DNA of 36,730 nt from an uncultured Neokomagataea sp. (GCF_946476835.1 NZ_CAMKWA010000016.1:1-36730); one strand, 5' to 3'. Positions 8,387 through 17,842 are shown, numbered from the stretch's first letter. Numbers and translations: made by a program. The notes: generated by a model from the sequence alone, not told the origin.

Positions 8387-11300
8387 TTAGCCGGCCTTAC
8401 GTACCAATTTACACAAAACACCAGTCACCTGCTTCGCATAACCAATACGCTTAGCATTCGTCATCTCACGAATAATGGCCAGCTTCTGATCCGGGCGTAT
8501 TTTCACCCCCGCATCTTTCTTGCGGGCCACCCAATCCAAAAGCCCCGTTGGATTACGGAAACGGTTACGACGGAACTGTAAGACCATGCCCTTAGGCCCA
8601 GTCTCCAAACGTTCCACCCCAGCTTCCCGGCACGCACGCTTAATCAGAACCACATCTAAAAGGTTCCCGACTTCACCCGGCATTTTGCCGAAACGATCAA
8701 TCAGTTCCGCGCGCATGGCTTCGACTTCATCTTCGTTCTGCAACGCAGCAATACGACGATATAGCCCCAACCGTACGGGCAGATCTTTCACATAGGTTTC
8801 CGGTATCAGCACAGGCAAACCGAGAATAATATGCGGCGTCCAGTCCGTATCCTCTTCTTCCGCCCGGCGTCCTCGCTCCCGCCGCATATCCAAGACCGCG
8901 TCTTCCAGCATCTGCTGGTACAGCTCAATCCCGACCTCTTTAATATGCCCGGACTGCTCATCCCCTAACAGGTTCCCAGCTCCTCGCAGATCCAAGTCAT
9001 GCGAAGCCAAAGTGAAACCTGCACCCAAAGAATCAAGCGTCTGCATAATCTCCAAACGCTTTTGAGATGCCGCCGAGAGAGAATTCGTCTGTGGCCAGGT
9101 CAAATAAGCATAACCACGCTGCTTACCGCGCCCCACACGCCCACGCAGCTGATAAAGCTGCCCAAGGCCGAACATATCAGCACGATGAATAATAATCGTA
9201 TTCACGCTGGGCATATCGAGCCCACTTTCCACGATATTCGTCGAGAGCAAAATGTCATAACGGCCATCGGCAAATTCCGTCATGACCCGTTCAAGCTCCG
9301 TCGGCGTCAAGCGGCCATGTGCTTGCGCCACTTTCGCATCTGGCACGATCTCAGCTAGACGCTCTGCCATACGGTCGAGATCTGCCAAACGTGGCAAGAC
9401 GCAGAACACTTGCCCACCACGGAAACGCTCACGCTGAATCGCCTCACGGATCATCACACTGTCAAACGGTGTAATGAACGTCCGTACCGCCAAACGATCT
9501 GTCGGTGGCGTTGCAATCAAACTCATCTCACGCACGCCGGACAAGGAAAGCTGCAATGTCCGTGGCAATGGCGTCGCTGATAGGGTCAAGACATGAACAT
9601 CTTCACGCAGCGCTTTGAGTTTTTCCTTATGGGACACACCAAAATGCTGCTCTTCATCAATGATCAGCAAACCAAGCCGATCAAAACCCACCGTCTTGGC
9701 AAGGAGTGCATGCGTCCCCACGACAATATCAATCTGCCCGGCCGCTAGGTCTTCACGAATTTTCGTCGCTTCCTTCGCCGTCACCAAACGAGAAAGCTGT
9801 GCAATACGAACCGGCAACCCCTCAAAACGCGCACTAAAACCACGGAAATGCTGACGCGCCAGAAGCGTCGTCGGGACAACAACGGCAACCTGCATACCGG
9901 ACAAAGCCGCAACAAAAGCCGCACGCAAGGCAACCTCGGTTTTACCAAAACCAACATCACCGCATACCAAGCGATCCATCGGACGCCCGGCGCTCATATC
10001 TTCTAAAACATCAGCAATCGCGCGGGACTGATCTTCTGTTTCCACATACGGGAAACGCGCACAGAACTCATCCCACAGCCCTTCCGCGGGTGCTAAAGTT
10101 GGCGCCTCACGTAGAGCACGCGCCGCAGCCGTACGGATCAACTCACCCGCCATAACGCGGATGCGGGATTTCATCTTGGCTTTGCGGTCTTGCCAAGACG
10201 TTCCACCCAACCGGTCAAGCTGCACACCTGTTTGCTCAGAGCCGAAGCGGCTTAGCAAATCGATGTTTTCAACCGGCAGTAAAAGCCGCTGCTCACCATC
10301 ATACGAAATAGAGAGGTAATCATGTGCGACACGGCCTTCCGTAACCGTCTCTAACCCTGCGTAACGCCCAATGCCATACTCATGGTGAACAACGAGGTCA
10401 CCCTCAGCAATCTCCCCAATCTGAGAGATAAACTGCTCACCACGCTTCTTCCGACGCGGTGGACGTGCAATGCGCTCTCCCAGCAAATCTTGCTCGGACA
10501 CAAAGCACAACCGGTCCAGAACAAATCCACGTTCCAGCCCCAACACCAACAGGCCAACCGTGCCTTTGGGTAAAGACGCCGCTGATGGCCAGTCTTCATA
10601 CTCCGCAACAGCAACACCATGCTCTTTTAGCAAATGCGCGATGCGGTCCCGTGACCCACGGCTCCACGCAGTGACGTAAGTACGCCGCCCTTGCTCTGCC
10701 CAGTCTTTAACCTGCTGACCAAACGCTTCAAAAACACCATCACGCGAACCATCTTTTGCCCGCGCAAACAACGCACCAGGGCGCCCGCCAGCATCAACAC
10801 CCGCCCCGAGATCCGGCTTAGCAAAACTATTGAGCATAACAGTTGGCACACCGGCCAGCATCGCATCCCAACCATGCTGGTTCAGATACAAACGATGCGG
10901 CGGCAACGCCCGGTACGGTGTTTCTCCCTCACGCACCGGGACACGACGCGCTTCATAATGATCCGTGATCATCTCAAACCGCGCCCGCAGCACATCCGGC
11001 GTCTGCGCTTCAAAACTAACCGCAGCACCCGGCACATAATCCAACACCGTCGCCATGTGCTGATCATGTGTATCGTAGAAAAGCGGGAGGTAATGCTCTA
11101 GCCCCGGATGCCGCCGCCCTTCAGACACATGGGCATACACAACATCACTCGCGGCACCACTGCCGAAACTATCCCGCCACCCTGTACGGAAATGGCTGAT
11201 ATTGTCAGGCGTCAACGCAAACTCAGCAACAGGCCGCAGAACAAAACGCTTTAACGTCTGGGTTGAGCGCTGCGTACCCACATCGAAATTGCGGATATTT

Positions 11301-11878
11301 TCAACTTCATCACCGAACAAATCCAAACGTACAGGCTCAGCCGCGCCTGAAGGAAACAAATCAAAAATACCGCCGCGCGTTGCAAACTCGCCAGGCTCCA
11401 TCACGGTATCTGTCCGGGTATAACCACTCGCTACCAAGAGTTCGATCAGTAACCCCTGATCAAGACTTTCGCCTTCCGCCACATTAATTGACTGCCCCGC
11501 GAAAGCAGCCTTAGGCGGCATACGCTGAACCATGGCATGCACCGTTGTCAGCACAATACGCCGGGCTTTCGTCGGCTCCAGCAAACGGCACAACGTACCA
11601 ACCCGCTCCGCAACAATCGCCGGATTGGGGGAGACACGGTCATACGGCAAACAGTCCCAAGCCGGCAGCTTCAGCACCTCCACCTCTGGCATCAACCACG
11701 CCAGCATATCTGCCAAGGCCGCTACGGACGCATCATCGCGCGCTACATGCAGCAAAGGCCCTTCATGCTCAGCCAGACGCTGACGCAGCAAAAACGCCAC
11801 GCTCCCATCTGGCACACCCCACACAACCGGGCCGAATGCGGCTGCGGTTTCGCGATTCTTGGTTTCGTTTTGTTCCAT
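8387..11878 (-). CDS. mfd: Transcription-repair coupling factor Mfd
   Basis: Mfd is a DNA translocase that removes RNA polymerase stalled at DNA lesions and recruits UvrA. At 1163 residues it is full length. The N-terminal UvrB-like module contains LPAWDCLPYDRVSP, as expected for a non-catalytic UvrB mimic. The RNA-polymerase-interacting region includes DLVVHHEYGIGRY and YLSISYDGEQ. The RecG-like motor carries Walker A GDVGFGKTE near residue 635, a DEEQHFGV box, a SATPLPRTLQ motif and GRVGRG. The C-terminal D7 domain follows. It is divergent from recG with 53 nt between start codons, so the two repair helicase genes share a promoter region. Confidence 0.99.
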   Translation of the reverse strand: MEQNETKNRETAAAFGPVVWGVPDGSVAFLLRQRLAEHEGPLLHVARDDASVAALADMLAWLMPEVEVLKLPAWDCLPYDRVSPNPAIVAERVGTLCRLLEPTKARRIVLTTVHAMVQRMPPKAAFAGQSINVAEGESLDQGLLIELLVASGYTRTDTVMEPGEFATRGGIFDLFPSGAAEPVRLDLFGDEVENIRNFDVGTQRSTQTLKRFVLRPVAEFALTPDNISHFRTGWRDSFGSGAASDVVYAHVSEGRRHPGLEHYLPLFYDTHDQHMATVLDYVPGAAVSFEAQTPDVLRARFEMITDHYEARRVPVREGETPYRALPPHRLYLNQHGWDAMLAGVPTVMLNSFAKPDLGAGVDAGGRPGALFARAKDGSRDGVFEAFGQQVKDWAEQGRRTYVTAWSRGSRDRIAHLLKEHGVAVAEYEDWPSAASLPKGTVGLLVLGLERGFVLDRLCFVSEQDLLGERIARPPRRKKRGEQFISQIGEIAEGDLVVHHEYGIGRYAGLETVTEGRVAHDYLSISYDGEQRLLLPVENIDLLSRFGSEQTGVQLDRLGGTSWQDRKAKMKSRIRVMAGELIRTAAARALREAPTLAPAEGLWDEFCARFPYVETEDQSRAIADVLEDMSAGRPMDRLVCGDVGFGKTEVALRAAFVAALSGMQVAVVVPTTLLARQHFRGFSARFEGLPVRIAQLSRLVTAKEATKIREDLAAGQIDIVVGTHALLAKTVGFDRLGLLIIDEEQHFGVSHKEKLKALREDVHVLTLSATPLPRTLQLSLSGVREMSLIATPPTDRLAVRTFITPFDSVMIREAIQRERFRGGQVFCVLPRLADLDRMAERLAEIVPDAKVAQAHGRLTPTELERVMTEFADGRYDILLSTNIVESGLDMPSVNTIIIHRADMFGLGQLYQLRGRVGRGKQRGYAYLTWPQTNSLSAASQKRLEIMQTLDSLGAGFTLASHDLDLRGAGNLLGDEQSGHIKEVGIELYQQMLEDAVLDMRRERGRRAEEEDTDWTPHIILGLPVLIPETYVKDLPVRLGLYRRIAALQNEDEVEAMRAELIDRFGKMPGEVGNLLDVVLIKRACREAGVERLETGPKGMVLQFRRNRFRNPTGLLDWVARKKDAGVKIRPDQKLAIIREMTNAKRIGYAKQVTGVLCKLVRKAG

Positions 11879-11931
11879 GCTGATCCTATTCTATACCAGC
11901 GCTCTCATCTTCTGAAGGCCCAGACATTCCC

Positions 11932-14028
11932 GTGACACACGACGCGCCCCCAACATTGGATGCCCCACTCGACAGCCTCCCGGGCATTGGGCCACGTCAC
12001 AGCAAACTGCTCGAAAAAATCGCCACTGGCCCACGGGTTTTGGACCTCCTCTTTACTCTACCAGAACGTATTATTGACCGTGGTACGCCCATCACATTAG
12101 CCGAAGCAGCAACTCGTGAACTCGGCTCCGTCATCACCACCAAAATCCGCGTCATCTCCCGCAGGGACCCCGCACGCCCCGGCCAACCTACCGTCCTGCA
12201 CACCACAGATGATACCGGCACATTAGATCTTGTTTTCTTCCAAAAACGCAGCATTCCAAAATGCACTCCAGGTACAGCACTCATCACATCAGGCCGTGTC
12301 AGTGTTTTCAATAACCAACTGACCCTGACACCACCTGATCACCTCGTCACACCCGAAGAACACTGGCGCATCCCTACCTTAGAGCCCGTCTGGCCCCTCA
12401 CCGCAGGCTTATTCCAAGGCACTGTTGCCAAAGCAATGCGGGCTGCACTCGCGCTTTTATCGGACACCCCGGAATGGCATGACCCTACGCTCGTCGCCCG
12501 GCGGCGTTGGCCATCCTTCACAGAAGCGCTTCATACCCTCCAAGCGCCCAACAAAGCCCCGGATGCAGACCCCATCCTCTGGCATGCAACATTAGAGCGC
12601 GCCCGCACACGCCTCGCCGCGGATGAAATCCTCGCAGATCAACTCTGTATCGCTCTTGCCCGCCATCAAGCCAAAGCACGGCCCGGACAAAGCCGCCCCG
12701 GCACGGGAATCCTACAAAAGAAATTACAAGAAAAATTCGGACATCACCCCACGGCCGCACAACGCGACGCCATTGCGGACATCACCCAAGACATGGCCAA
12801 CCCCGCCCCAATGATGCGCCTCCTACAAGGGGATGTCGGCGCGGGTAAAACCTTCGTGGCTATGCACGCCATGCTGCAAGCGGTTGAATCCGGCGCGCAA
12901 GCTGCCCTGATGGCCCCAACCGAGATTCTCGCTCGCCAGCATTACGAAACCATCTCTCACCTCTGCCCTGCACCCTGCATCTATCTCAGCGGCAACGTCC
13001 AAGGCAGTGCCCGCAAACATGCTCTTTCTGCCATTGCCAGCGGTGAAGCCAAACTGATCATTGGCACCCATGCGTTGTTCCAAGAGAGCGTACTCTTCGC
13101 CAATCTCGGCCTTGCCGTCATTGATGAACAACACCGTTTTGGTGTCGAACAGCGCATGGCGCTGAGCAATAAAGGCCACGCCACCGATATTCTCGTCATG
13201 ACCGCCACCCCCATCCCCCGAACATTACAACTAATGGAATGGGGCGAAATGAGCGTAAGCAAACTGGACAGCAAACCCAAAGGCCGACAGCCCATCCGCT
13301 CGACCCTGCACCGCATGAGCGCATTAGGCGATATTATCAACGCCATGAAACGCGCCCTTGCCGCCAATGCACAAATTTTCTGGGTCTGCCCCCTCATTGA
13401 AAACAGCGAAACAGCATCTGCCGCCGCGGCCGAAGAGCGATGGGCCATGCTGTGTGATATTTTTGGCCAAGACATCATCGGCCTTGCCCATGGCCGACAA
13501 GACATCACCATCCGCCAAGCCGCACTTGATGCCTTCCGAACTGGTCAAACACGCCTGCTCGTGGCCACAACGGTCATTGAAGTCGGCGTCGATATTCCCA
13601 ACGCCTCCATCATGGTCATTGAACACGCTGAACGCTTCGGCCTCGCACAATTGCACCAATTACGCGGGAGGGTCGGGCGTGGTGCAAAGCAGTCGTTCTG
13701 CTTGCTCCTCCATGATGATGAACTCTCATCCAGCGCCCAACAACGCCTCAGCCTCATGCGCGACACAACGGACGGGTTTGTCATCGCGGACGAAGATTAC
13801 CGCCTACGGGGCGGCGGTGACCTCGCCGGACACCGGCAATCTGGCCTACCGGGCCTCAGATTAGCGCATGGCCGCCGCATTGCTCCGCTCGCTCATGCCA
13901 TGCGCCAAGACAGCGAGCGCGAAGTGACGCGCAACCCCAACCTTGAAAAGGGCCGTGGACCTGCGCTCCAAACGCTTCTACGGTTCTTCAAACGCGACAA
14001 ACCAGAACGCCTTCTTATTTCAGGCTAA
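11932..14028 (+). CDS. recG: ATP-dependent DNA helicase RecG
   Basis: RecG remodels stalled replication forks and branch-migrates Holliday junctions. The 698-residue protein has an N-terminal wedge (OB-fold) domain with LDSLPGIGPRH near the start and TTDDTGTLDLVFF. The SF2 motor has Walker A GDVGAGKTF at about 301-309, a DEQHRFGVEQR box near 398, TATPIPRTLQ, and GRVGRG near 578. The start is GTG at 11932, preceded by GAAGG at 11914-11918, a weak and distant Shine-Dalgarno. No ATG nearby preserves the conserved N-terminus. It is divergent from mfd. The next gene starts 71 nt downstream without a clear terminator, apart from a weak CCCTCA/TGAGGG pair at 14051-14074. Confidence 0.98.
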   Translation: MTHDAPPTLDAPLDSLPGIGPRHSKLLEKIATGPRVLDLLFTLPERIIDRGTPITLAEAATRELGSVITTKIRVISRRDPARPGQPTVLHTTDDTGTLDLVFFQKRSIPKCTPGTALITSGRVSVFNNQLTLTPPDHLVTPEEHWRIPTLEPVWPLTAGLFQGTVAKAMRAALALLSDTPEWHDPTLVARRRWPSFTEALHTLQAPNKAPDADPILWHATLERARTRLAADEILADQLCIALARHQAKARPGQSRPGTGILQKKLQEKFGHHPTAAQRDAIADITQDMANPAPMMRLLQGDVGAGKTFVAMHAMLQAVESGAQAALMAPTEILARQHYETISHLCPAPCIYLSGNVQGSARKHALSAIASGEAKLIIGTHALFQESVLFANLGLAVIDEQHRFGVEQRMALSNKGHATDILVMTATPIPRTLQLMEWGEMSVSKLDSKPKGRQPIRSTLHRMSALGDIINAMKRALAANAQIFWVCPLIENSETASAAAAEERWAMLCDIFGQDIIGLAHGRQDITIRQAALDAFRTGQTRLLVATTVIEVGVDIPNASIMVIEHAERFGLAQLHQLRGRVGRGAKQSFCLLLHDDELSSSAQQRLSLMRDTTDGFVIADEDYRLRGGGDLAGHRQSGLPGLRLAHGRRIAPLAHAMRQDSEREVTRNPNLEKGRGPALQTLLRFFKRDKPERLLISG

Positions 14029-14099
14029 CTATAATCAGCAAAAAACCACCCCCTCACCATGACTGCTATGAGGGACGCAGCACCTTTTTGGAGCCACTC

Positions 14100-15683
14100 A
14101 TGAGTTTCCGTACCGAGCAAGACCGACAATTCCACCTTTCACTGCTGCGCCTCGTCAGTACCATTGCGCAAACAACCGAATGCGCCGTTCTCTATCCACG
14201 CTTGGACATTTCATCCGCACGCATCACCCCACACCCCGATGCTTCTTTTGAGTTTCAAACACTCCTGTCACGCTTTTCCATTGAGCCCGACACCCTTGCA
14301 AAAGAGCCTGGCATAACGCTTGTTTCCATCAGTCCTGAGCGCTGCGAACGTATTGTCATACGCCATAATCCTGATCCGTCTTTGACCACGCACATACAAG
14401 CGATGCTCAATGATCTCGTACATCTTCTCTGCTCCCCTTCCGCGCACCGTCAGCCACTTTTTGCTAATCGCTCTGCCAGCCACGCGGCCCTGTCGGAACA
14501 GATCGAACAAATCTCATACCAAACACGCAAAAACCATTTTGGCACTATTCTCCTCGCCGTTGATCAACTGCGCCATATCAATCAAAATCATGGCTGGGAT
14601 ATCGCGGATAAAGTGCTCAATACACTTATCGGTCGCATTCAAAAATTACTCCCCCCCAACAGTTTTTTTGGCGGGTTCGGGGGCGGGCAATTTATGATCA
14701 TCACCCCAACAGGAACATCGGCCATCGGCACGCAGCATTTGGTGAATGCTGTTCAAAACCTCACCACAACCCCTATCACCATTGATGAGCACTCAATCAG
14801 TTTCACCCTTTCCATGGGATGGAGTATCTTTCCCGAGGACGGCAATACAACGGACTCTTTGCTCTTATCCACGACAGCAGCCCTCACCACGGCGCAAACA
14901 ACCGGCGGGGGCCATGACACGCGTGCAACCCAAGAACAAACCCAGCACTACCACGCATCCCAAACACTCGAACAAGACCTTTCACACGCCATTACGAGCA
15001 ATGCTTTGTTTCTGCGTTGGATGCCGATTATCGACCTGAGAACCCATAAAATTATCGGACAAGAAGCCTTGCTGCGCTGGGAACGGCCGCATTTCGGCGA
15101 AGTCTCACCGCTTCTTTTCATTCAAAATGCAGAAAAAAATGGCCTGATTGAACAACTCGATTGTTGGGCCCTACGCGAAGCCTGTACCATCGGCCACCAA
15201 TGGAACACGACACATCGCGTCTGCGTTAACATCTCTCCCACCTGGATCGTGAATGAACGCCTCTCTCACGCTGTCCGCACGGTGTTAGAAGAAACCGGCC
15301 TCGCACCCGATAGGCTCCAAATCGAGATATCCGAGCGCACAGCCTTCGCAGCGGATCAAATCATCTTCCGCGAACTGGCTCGCGTCCGCGCTTTGGGCGT
15401 ACGCATCGCAATTGATGATTTTGGAAGTGGTACGGCATCCTTAGAGCGCCTACGAACCTACCCCATTGATCAACTCAAGCTTGACCGTATTTTTGTAGAA
15501 CGTCTTCACGAGGATGACCGCGCCGATGACGTCATGCGTTGTATTTTGCGCCTAGGCCAAACGCTCAACCTCAGCATCTGCGCCAAAGGTGTCGAAACAG
15601 AACGTCAATTTTCATTTTTAGACAGTCACGGCTGCCTAGAAGCACAGGGTTTCCTCTTCGGCCCACCTGCGATTCTCGCATAA
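14100..15683 (+). CDS. GGDEF-EAL domain protein with degenerate catalytic motifs
   Basis: Such proteins normally make or degrade cyclic di-GMP. I chose the ATG at 14100 (527 residues) over an in-frame TTG at 14088 because the GGAG at 14090-14093 then serves as a Shine-Dalgarno. Residues 1 to about 145 are an unrecognised N-terminal region without membrane segments. The GGDEF domain follows, but its signature reads GGGQF (in FGGFGGGQF), lacking the catalytic Asp/Glu. The EAL domain keeps EALLRW, VNISP, EISER, IDDFGSG and LKLD, but the usual AEGVET reads AKGVET, losing a glutamate important for phosphodiesterase activity. It is probably a cyclic-di-GMP-binding or protein-binding regulator. A C7 and a T7 run occur near 14651-14669. 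Confidence 0.93.
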   Translation: MSFRTEQDRQFHLSLLRLVSTIAQTTECAVLYPRLDISSARITPHPDASFEFQTLLSRFSIEPDTLAKEPGITLVSISPERCERIVIRHNPDPSLTTHIQAMLNDLVHLLCSPSAHRQPLFANRSASHAALSEQIEQISYQTRKNHFGTILLAVDQLRHINQNHGWDIADKVLNTLIGRIQKLLPPNSFFGGFGGGQFMIITPTGTSAIGTQHLVNAVQNLTTTPITIDEHSISFTLSMGWSIFPEDGNTTDSLLLSTTAALTTAQTTGGGHDTRATQEQTQHYHASQTLEQDLSHAITSNALFLRWMPIIDLRTHKIIGQEALLRWERPHFGEVSPLLFIQNAEKNGLIEQLDCWALREACTIGHQWNTTHRVCVNISPTWIVNERLSHAVRTVLEETGLAPDRLQIEISERTAFAADQIIFRELARVRALGVRIAIDDFGSGTASLERLRTYPIDQLKLDRIFVERLHEDDRADDVMRCILRLGQTLNLSICAKGVETERQFSFLDSHGCLEAQGFLFGPPAILA

Positions 15684-15689
15684 TAAAAG

Positions 15690-15716
15690 CCCTACAGTGC
15701 TTCAAACACTGTAGGG
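15690..15716. terminator. Bidirectional terminator between the GGDEF-EAL gene and the lpxR-like gene
   Basis: CCCTACAGTG (15690-15699) and CACTGTAGGG (15707-15716) form a perfect 10-bp stem with a 7-nt loop. It lies between two convergent stop codons, with a short A-run (15685-15688) on the left. A classical shared terminator. Confidence 0.85.
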
Positions 15717-15727
15717 ATCGTTCATGT

Positions 15728-16750
15728 TTAGAATTTCACAGACAGCTTTACCGAACCGTAATTAAACATGCCACTACGCTGGGTTTTGAACTGAGCTGAC
15801 TGCCAGTTCTGACTGTAAGACATACGTACACCATGCCACATCACAGCCACACCCGCATGGATCTCACCCACATCCCACATCTTATCAACGTGCGGGGCAT
15901 TCGGGCGGAACGTGCTGCCTTCCAAAGTTGAGTCATACCCAACTGCCTGACCTTCGACACCACCATAAACATACCAAGCTAATGGGCGCGTCGCACGGAA
16001 AGCATCGGTACCATCTAAGCCCGGCCCAATCGTGGCATTACCAAAATCACTATCCAACCCCTGGCCAATACGGAACGTCGTGGCGACATCCGCATAAGTC
16101 CGGTAATCCCCAGCCGCACCCGAAACGGCGGGCAAAATATCGGCACCAACCCCGTACAAGGACGCAACCGGCAAGCGCCAAATACGACCAGCCTGCACTT
16201 GGAAAACCGGCTGATTCGCCAACTGATGAGACCAACCCTGATTCGGCGTATCGCTAATCAGGTTATGGAATCCGTTCTGTACCTGACGCCCCAACCCTGC
16301 AGGCCCCATGGCACCAAATTGTACGCCCACAACCGAGCGCGACAAATCCGTGTCATTAATCAGGTTCACCGTCCCAAGCAGCAACCCTGCATACGGACGG
16401 TCACTCTGAGGCGGCTGTGCCAGTTGTGTCGCATGAGGAGTGAAAATCAGCTGCTGTAAACCGATGCTGATACGCTGCACCCCATCTCCCATCAGGAAGT
16501 GATTCAGATTCGCAATCGGCTTCGGCAGGTTATCCGTACCAGATGTCCAATTAATCCGCAGGCCTGAGGTGTAATACTGATCCGACGTTCCCTTGAACGT
16601 TGAAACCGCATCATTCTCACCTTGAATCGTCCATGTCCCGTAGGGGTCTTGGAGCGGTGTAGCATGCACCTTCGGGACATCAATCAGCCCAACACTCACA
16701 CCAAAAGCGAGAGCAGATAAGCCAAAAAAGAGGCGGCTTTGTCGTTTCAT
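15728..16750 (-). CDS. LpxR-family outer-membrane lipid A 3'-O-deacylase
   Basis: LpxR-family (DUF2219) proteins are 12-stranded outer-membrane barrels that remove the 3'-acyloxyacyl chain of lipid A. I chose the ATG at 16750 (340 residues), because it begins a clear signal peptide, MKRQSRLFFGLSALAFG, ending in VHA. A longer in-frame start at 16792 would bury that peptide. Family motifs are ENDAVSTFKGTSDQYYTSG near residue 43 (the active-site Asn-Asp pair and Thr/Ser), SDRPYAG, and GWSHQLANQP with the likely catalytic His. The barrel ends in a C-terminal Phe (KLSVKF), typical of BAM substrates. It is monocistronic between two terminators or promoter regions. The activity on this host's lipid A is inferred. 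Confidence 0.88.
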   Translation of the reverse strand: MKRQSRLFFGLSALAFGVSVGLIDVPKVHATPLQDPYGTWTIQGENDAVSTFKGTSDQYYTSGLRINWTSGTDNLPKPIANLNHFLMGDGVQRISIGLQQLIFTPHATQLAQPPQSDRPYAGLLLGTVNLINDTDLSRSVVGVQFGAMGPAGLGRQVQNGFHNLISDTPNQGWSHQLANQPVFQVQAGRIWRLPVASLYGVGADILPAVSGAAGDYRTYADVATTFRIGQGLDSDFGNATIGPGLDGTDAFRATRPLAWYVYGGVEGQAVGYDSTLEGSTFRPNAPHVDKMWDVGEIHAGVAVMWHGVRMSYSQNWQSAQFKTQRSGMFNYGSVKLSVKF

Positions 16751-17052
16751 TGATATCCCTACTCCTGTTTCCTCAATACCCAATAAAGACACTTAAGATA
16801 GCGCATCAGAGTATACTTAAAATGAGGTATCTCACGTCCATAACCAGACGCCTAGCCCAGCTTAGATTTTACACATGAACTAAAAAAAATGTTTATCTCC
16901 CCCCGAAGAATGCACTTCCCTGTGGCAGACATCAAAAAAATCATGCTACAGCTATAAATGAAGACGCAAAAATGCGCGCTTCACTCGTTTGAAATTGACA
17001 AGTCCCGGCGGGAAACTCCCCACCGAGGCACCCCTATCTCGGGATTAGACCG
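16751..17052. promoter_or_regulatory. Divergent intergenic region with cold-shock gene leader
   Basis: About 300 nt separate lpxR-like (minus) and the cold-shock gene (plus). No coding sequence is visible. The left half is AT-rich, with TATAAA at 16953-16958 as a possible -10 box. The last 60 nt before the cold-shock start are GC-rich and could fold (CCCGGCGGG with CCCC/CCG runs at about 17003-17024). Cold-shock mRNAs commonly have structured leaders that control translation by temperature; this is inference here. No promoter could be fixed with confidence. Confidence 0.4.
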
Positions 17053-17769
17053 TTGAGAAACAACAGAACCGACCGCAGCTTCAATTCCCCTCGCCGCGGC
17101 GGGTTTGACGGGGACTTCGGCTCCCAACCGTCCTACAATGACCGTCCTAGCTACAGCGACCGTGGTGGATTCGGTGGTGGTAGCGCCGGTGGTGGTGGCT
17201 ATGGCGCCCCCCGTCGTGGTGGCAACAGCTTCGTTGCAGCATCAGGCCCGGAAATCAGCTCCAGCGTAAAGTGGTTCAACACAGAAAAGGGCTTCGGCTT
17301 TGTTGAACTGTCTGACGGCTCAGGCGACATCTTCTTGCATGCAAATGCACTGAGCAATGCTGGCTACAGCAGCGTAAACCCAGGCGCGACAGTTGTTGTG
17401 CGCATCGGCCAAGGTCCTAAGGGCCGTCAGGTTGCTGAAGTGGTTTCCGTTGACGAAAGCACAGCAGAAGCACCACGCCCACGCGCTCCTATGGGTGCAG
17501 CACCACGCTTCGGCGCTCCATCTGCGCGTCCGGGCCGCCCTGCTCCTGACCTGTCCATGGCTGAAGAAACCCGCGGCATTGTAAAGTGGTACAATGCAAC
17601 GAAGGGCTTCGGCTTCATCACGCCAGAAAGCGGCGGCAAGGACATCTTCGTTCACGCTTCTGCTCTGGAGCGCTCACAGCTTCAGACGCTGAACGAAGGT
17701 CAGACGATCAACGTGAAGGTTGTTCAGGGCCAAAAGGGTCCAGAAGCAGCTGTTATCGACGCTGACTAA
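17053..17769 (+). CDS. Cold-shock protein with two cold-shock domains and a Gly/Arg-rich N-terminus
   Basis: RNA-binding cold-shock proteins melt mRNA secondary structure. This 238-residue protein has two CSDs. CSD1 is at about 70-134, with RNP1 KGFGFVEL (79-86) and RNP2 DIFLHAN (92-98). CSD2 is at about 173-237, with KGFGFITP (184-191) and DIFVHAS (197-203). A Pro/Arg/Ala linker joins them. Residues 1-60 are low-complexity, rich in Gly, Arg, Ser, Tyr and Asp, with RRGG repeats resembling RGG-type RNA-binding tails. Two-CSD proteins are common in alphaproteobacteria; the long RGG-like N-terminus is less usual. The start is TTG at 17053 with only a weak Shine-Dalgarno. Two terminators follow the gene. 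Confidence 0.93.
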   Translation: MRNNRTDRSFNSPRRGGFDGDFGSQPSYNDRPSYSDRGGFGGGSAGGGGYGAPRRGGNSFVAASGPEISSSVKWFNTEKGFGFVELSDGSGDIFLHANALSNAGYSSVNPGATVVVRIGQGPKGRQVAEVVSVDESTAEAPRPRAPMGAAPRFGAPSARPGRPAPDLSMAEETRGIVKWYNATKGFGFITPESGGKDIFVHASALERSQLQTLNEGQTINVKVVQGQKGPEAAVIDAD

Positions 17770-17775
17770 TCCCGT

Positions 17776-17797
17776 TTGGGAGGCTTCGGCCTCCCAA
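17776..17797 (+). terminator. Stem-loop just after the cold-shock gene
   Basis: TTGGGAGGC (17776-17784), a stable TTCG tetraloop, and GCCTCCCAA (17789-17797) make a perfect 9-bp hairpin 6 nt after the stop codon. There is no T-run directly after it, so it may protect the mRNA 3' end or pause RNA polymerase before the second terminator. Confidence 0.75.
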
Positions 17798-17803
17798 TAC
17801 GTA

Positions 17804-17842
17804 AAAAAACGCCGCCCTTTTCAAAAGGATGCGGCGTTTTTT
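17804..17842. terminator. Strong intrinsic terminator, bidirectional
   Basis: AAAAAACGCCGC (17804-17815) pairs with GCGGCGTTTTTT (17831-17842). The interior continues with CCTTTT/AAAAGG (17816-17821 and 17823-17828). The GC core with A-run and T-run on opposite sides is the textbook form of a two-way rho-independent terminator, ending the cold-shock transcript. Confidence 0.95.

Noticed and set aside
10691-11101. 136-residue plus-strand frame inside mfd
   Set aside because: It is antisense to a complete, conserved mfd frame and has no family features; a shadow of mfd codon use.
12981-13511. 176-residue minus-strand frame inside recG
   Set aside because: It is antisense to conserved recG helicase motifs. 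Long shadow frames are expected there.
14051-14074. Terminator after recG (CCCTCA/TGAGGG)
   Set aside because: Only a 6-bp stem with a 12-nt loop and no T-run; too weak to call.
14088-14099. TTG start for the GGDEF-EAL gene
   Set aside because: It would lie within the Shine-Dalgarno GGAG that serves the ATG at 14100.
16751-16792. Longer N-terminus for the LpxR-like protein
   Set aside because: It would place 14 residues before a standard signal peptide.
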